7,174 bases of DNA from Acidobacteriaceae bacterium (GTDB lineage: Bacteria > Acidobacteriota > Terriglobia > Terriglobales > Acidobacteriaceae), in the NCBI GenBank assembly GCA_030040115.1, contig JASHUH010000540.1, forward strand, positions 1-7,174. The letters run 5' to 3'. The translations under genes and the position numbers were made by a program. Below the pieces are notes generated by a model that was not told the origin of the DNA, ran no database searches, and saw only the letters and a program-made list of their open reading frames with translations. Each line of letters opens with the position of its first letter. The stretch's first letter is position 1. This document shows positions 4,719 through 7,174 of the stretch, one piece after another.

Positions 4719-7174
4719 ATGAGAAACAAACTGCGCGAACTCCTGTTCCCGCTGCTGTTCGCCTCGATCCCGGTGTTGATTTCGGCGCAGACGGTGGACA
4801 CCGCCATCACCGGGACAGTTACCGATAGCACCGGAGCTGTCATTCCCGGCGCCTCGGTCAAAGTCACGGCCGGCAGCACGGGCATTGCAAAGCAGGCTGT
4901 GACCACCAAGACCGGCGATTACATCGTGAACTACCTGATTCCCGACACCTACGATGTTGTTGTCAGCGCCAATGGATTCGGCTCCTTCGAGCGAAAGGGC
5001 ATTGTGCTGCAGGTCAACCAGACGACACAATTGAACGTCACCTTGAAAGTTGCCGGCAGCCAGCAGGTGGTTGAAGTGCAGGCCGCGCAGCCTCTGCTGC
5101 AGACGCAGAACGCTTCGCTGGGCGTGGTCGTCGGACCCACGAGCACCGTCAATCTTCCCCTCAACGGCCGCAAGTTCGACGACTTGGCCATCCTCACTCC
5201 CGGCGTCACCGTCACCGACCCGGACAACCACTCCTCGAGCACGGCCGGGTCGAGCACCGATGCCTATGGATCCCAGGTCACGTGGGAGCAAACCAACGTC
5301 GATGGCGTCACCATGGTCAATAACCGCCATGCCTACGTCAATATCTTTCCTTCCGTGGATGCCGTCCAGGAGTTCAACGTACTCACCGGAAACTACCCCG
5401 CGGAATACAGCGGCGGCGCCGGCACGGTGACCAATATCCAACTGAAAAGCGGCACCAATCAATTCCACGGTGATGCGTTCGAGTTCCTCCGCAACCCGGT
5501 CCTGGATGCCCGCAACTACTTCGTTCCGGCCCCGCTCGCCAAGCAGGTCTTTAAGCAGAACCAGTTCGGAGCCACGGTCGGCGGCCCCATCGTCAAAGAC
5601 CGGACGTTCTTCTTCACCAGCTATGAGGGTCTGCGTTCCATTGAAGACATTCCCACGGTCACCTATGTGCTGACCCCCGCGCAGGAAAGCGGCAACTTTG
5701 CGGGCGACTCGCAACAACTCGTGAGTCCCTGCACCGGGCTGGCCTATCCCGGTAACATCATTCCGGCCGGCAATACTCCGGCCAACACCAACCCGAATTG
5801 TCACGACGGCCTCGATACGGTTGCGCAGAGTATCGCCAGGAACTATATGCCGGCGGCGAACACTTCCTCCACCAGCGGCAATTACTCCGGATTTTATACC
5901 GGCTTTGAAACGGTCAACCAATTCATCGCGCGCATCGACCACAGCATCAATGCGGCCAACCAGTTGATGCTTCACTTTATTTATTCAGACCGCAACTTCC
6001 CGGATGGCGACATCAATCCCTACTTCGCGTATACCGGAACCTATCCCGCGTACAACGTTGCGTTGCAGTACGTACACACTTTCTCGCCCCGGCTTCTCAA
6101 TGAGCTCCGTCTGGGGTACGATTACGAGCACGTGAAGCAGTTGAGCACCCTCGCCTACACCAACTTCACCGCGGCATCCGTCGGCATCAACGGATTTACC
6201 CTCAATGGCGCGCCGATTCCGCCGCCGGACGAAGGCTTTCCGTGGATTTCCATCGCGGGGTATATCGACATAGGCTCCGGCACCGCCGCATCCAACCTTG
6301 ACGACAGCGGCACCTACCAGATGGTCGACAACATGACCTGGACGCACGGCGCCCATACCTTCGTTTTTGGGGCAGACATCCGCCATGCGCAAGACGATGC
6401 AACCACCGATAACGACCCCTACGGCTTCATCAACTTCACAGGCTCTGAAACCGGCGACCCCGCTGCCGACTACATGATCGGCTCTCCCGCCAACATCATT
6501 ACCCCCGAGGGTGTGCCGCTCACCGAAGCCCGCCAGTGGCGCGATTTCCTGTATTTTCAGGACGATTGGAAATTTACGCCCAAATTGACCTTCGACCTCG
6601 GCCTCAATTATTCCCTCTGGGTCCCGCCGCACGACAATCTTGACACTTCGGAGATGCTCAACTATGCAACCTCGCCTCCAACCGTAGTGCCCTTGCCCAA
6701 CCCCATCTGGCACATCACGCACAAGGATTTCGGGCCGCGCCTCGGCTTCGCGTATAGTCTTCCCCACCAGATGGTTATCCGCGGCGGCTATGGCATAACC
6801 TTCTACGGCGGCCAGTTCGACAACATCAACATTCTTCAGCTGAATCCGCCAGATGATCCCAGCTTCTCGCTCTCCAACGGCACCGACCCCGCCAATCCTC
6901 CCTTGGCCACGCTCGAGAATCCGGTTCCGTCGGCAATTACGCCCGCCACACCCAATGTGGTTACGGATCCACAGAATCGCGAGCACCCCGATGTGTATCT
7001 GCAGACCTATAACCTTACGCTGTCTAAGCAGTTCTGGGCCAATGTCCTTGACGTCAGCTACGTCGGCGTCAAGGGAAACCATGAGATGACCTCCGACTCC
7101 AGCACCAACTCCGGCCCGCCGCAGGCGGCTGGCCTCAGCGTGCAGGCCGACCGGCCCTATCCCACCTTCGGCAA
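4719..7174 (+). CDS. Oar-like TonB-dependent outer-membrane receptor with carboxypeptidase-regulatory N-domain (runs off right edge)
   Basis: Outer-membrane, TonB-driven transporter; 818 residues are visible with no stop, so the C-terminal part of the barrel is missing (acidobacterial relatives usually exceed 1,000 residues). Order: signal peptide 1-23 (hydrophobic LLFPLLFASIPVLI, cleavage likely ISA/QT); CarboxypepD_reg-like beta domain about 28-110 (ITGTVTDSTGAVIPGASV ... TKTGDYIVNYLIPDTYDV); plug about 115-270 with NLPLNGRKFDDLAILTPGV (145-163), NVDGVTMVNN (193-202), PSVDAVQEFNVLTGNYPAEY (211-230), LKSGTNQFHGDAFEFLRNPVLDARNYF (starting at 242); then QNQFGATVGGPIVKDRTFFF (280-299) leading into the beta barrel, where alternating aromatic strands are visible. 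It should import a ligand too large or scarce for porins, often glycan-derived in this phylum, but the substrate is not deducible. ATG at 4719 is preferred over the adjacent ATG at 4716 on Shine-Dalgarno spacing. Reading is uninterrupted, with no frameshift. It is divergent from the ACS permease and has a structured leader. Confidence 0.95.
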   Translation, partial: MRNKLRELLFPLLFASIPVLISAQTVDTAITGTVTDSTGAVIPGASVKVTAGSTGIAKQAVTTKTGDYIVNYLIPDTYDVVVSANGFGSFERKGIVLQVNQTTQLNVTLKVAGSQQVVEVQAAQPLLQTQNASLGVVVGPTSTVNLPLNGRKFDDLAILTPGVTVTDPDNHSSSTAGSSTDAYGSQVTWEQTNVDGVTMVNNRHAYVNIFPSVDAVQEFNVLTGNYPAEYSGGAGTVTNIQLKSGTNQFHGDAFEFLRNPVLDARNYFVPAPLAKQVFKQNQFGATVGGPIVKDRTFFFTSYEGLRSIEDIPTVTYVLTPAQESGNFAGDSQQLVSPCTGLAYPGNIIPAGNTPANTNPNCHDGLDTVAQSIARNYMPAANTSSTSGNYSGFYTGFETVNQFIARIDHSINAANQLMLHFIYSDRNFPDGDINPYFAYTGTYPAYNVALQYVHTFSPRLLNELRLGYDYEHVKQLSTLAYTNFTAASVGINGFTLNGAPIPPPDEGFPWISIAGYIDIGSGTAASNLDDSGTYQMVDNMTWTHGAHTFVFGADIRHAQDDATTDNDPYGFINFTGSETGDPAADYMIGSPANIITPEGVPLTEARQWRDFLYFQDDWKFTPKLTFDLGLNYSLWVPPHDNLDTSEMLNYATSPPTVVPLPNPIWHITHKDFGPRLGFAYSLPHQMVIRGGYGITFYGGQFDNINILQLNPPDDPSFSLSNGTDPANPPLATLENPVPSAITPATPNVVTDPQNREHPDVYLQTYNLTLSKQFWANVLDVSYVGVKGNHEMTSDSSTNSGPPQAAGLSVQADRPYPTFG

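Noticed and set aside
4704..7082. Two long minus-strand open frames (423 and 365 codons) opposite the TonB receptor
   Set aside because: The plus strand encodes an unmistakable receptor without interruption. The antisense frames have no recognisable domain, are rich in Gly/Val/Arg/Asp as expected from antisense of GC-rich codons, and end or begin without ribosome binding sites.

Overview
The window is GC-rich, protein-dense bacterial DNA and most resembles an Acidobacteria (Acidobacteriota) chromosome of the Solibacter/Bryobacter or Acidobacteriaceae type. The clearest support is a very large Oar-like TonB-dependent receptor with an N-terminal carboxypeptidase-regulatory domain, a family hugely expanded in that phylum. 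A Y_Y_Y-type sensor kinase and a Tat-exported SelA-like PLP protein fit the same picture. The taxonomic call is inference from gene families, not from a marker gene.

Layout. Four genes lie on the minus strand and one on the plus strand. From the left: (1) positions 1-557, minus, the first 185 residues of a Tat-signal-bearing, SelA-like PLP-dependent protein cut by the window edge; (2) a NarL/FixJ response regulator at 679-1311, minus; (3) its probable partner, a membrane sensor histidine kinase at 1368-2630, minus, transcribed before the regulator with a gap of about 40-60 nt; (4) an MFS transporter of the anion:cation symporter (ACS) type at 2984-4309, minus; (5) a divergent, roughly 400-nt intergenic region; (6) an Oar-like TonB-dependent outer-membrane receptor from 4719 to beyond the right edge, plus strand, with 818 residues visible and no stop.

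How the genes may fit together (inference): outer-membrane uptake (TonB receptor), inner-membrane uptake (ACS permease, a family that typically carries hexuronates, aldonates and other organic anions), a periplasmic PLP enzyme or protein related to SelA and D-glucosaminate-6-phosphate ammonia-lyase, and a two-component system that could sense a ligand. This resembles a small carbohydrate-acid or amino-sugar-acid utilisation locus. Nothing in the sequence fixes the substrate.

The most notable non-coding signal is in the leader of the TonB receptor. A 13-bp bulged hairpin (4672-4702) shares its 3' arm with an alternative 6-bp hairpin (4698-4713) whose other arm is the Shine-Dalgarno sequence. 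The two folds are mutually exclusive, as in a translational switch. I recognise no known riboswitch class in it. The remaining intergenic DNA holds weak promoter-like elements and short repeats but no RNA gene, CRISPR array, insertion sequence or tRNA that I can see.
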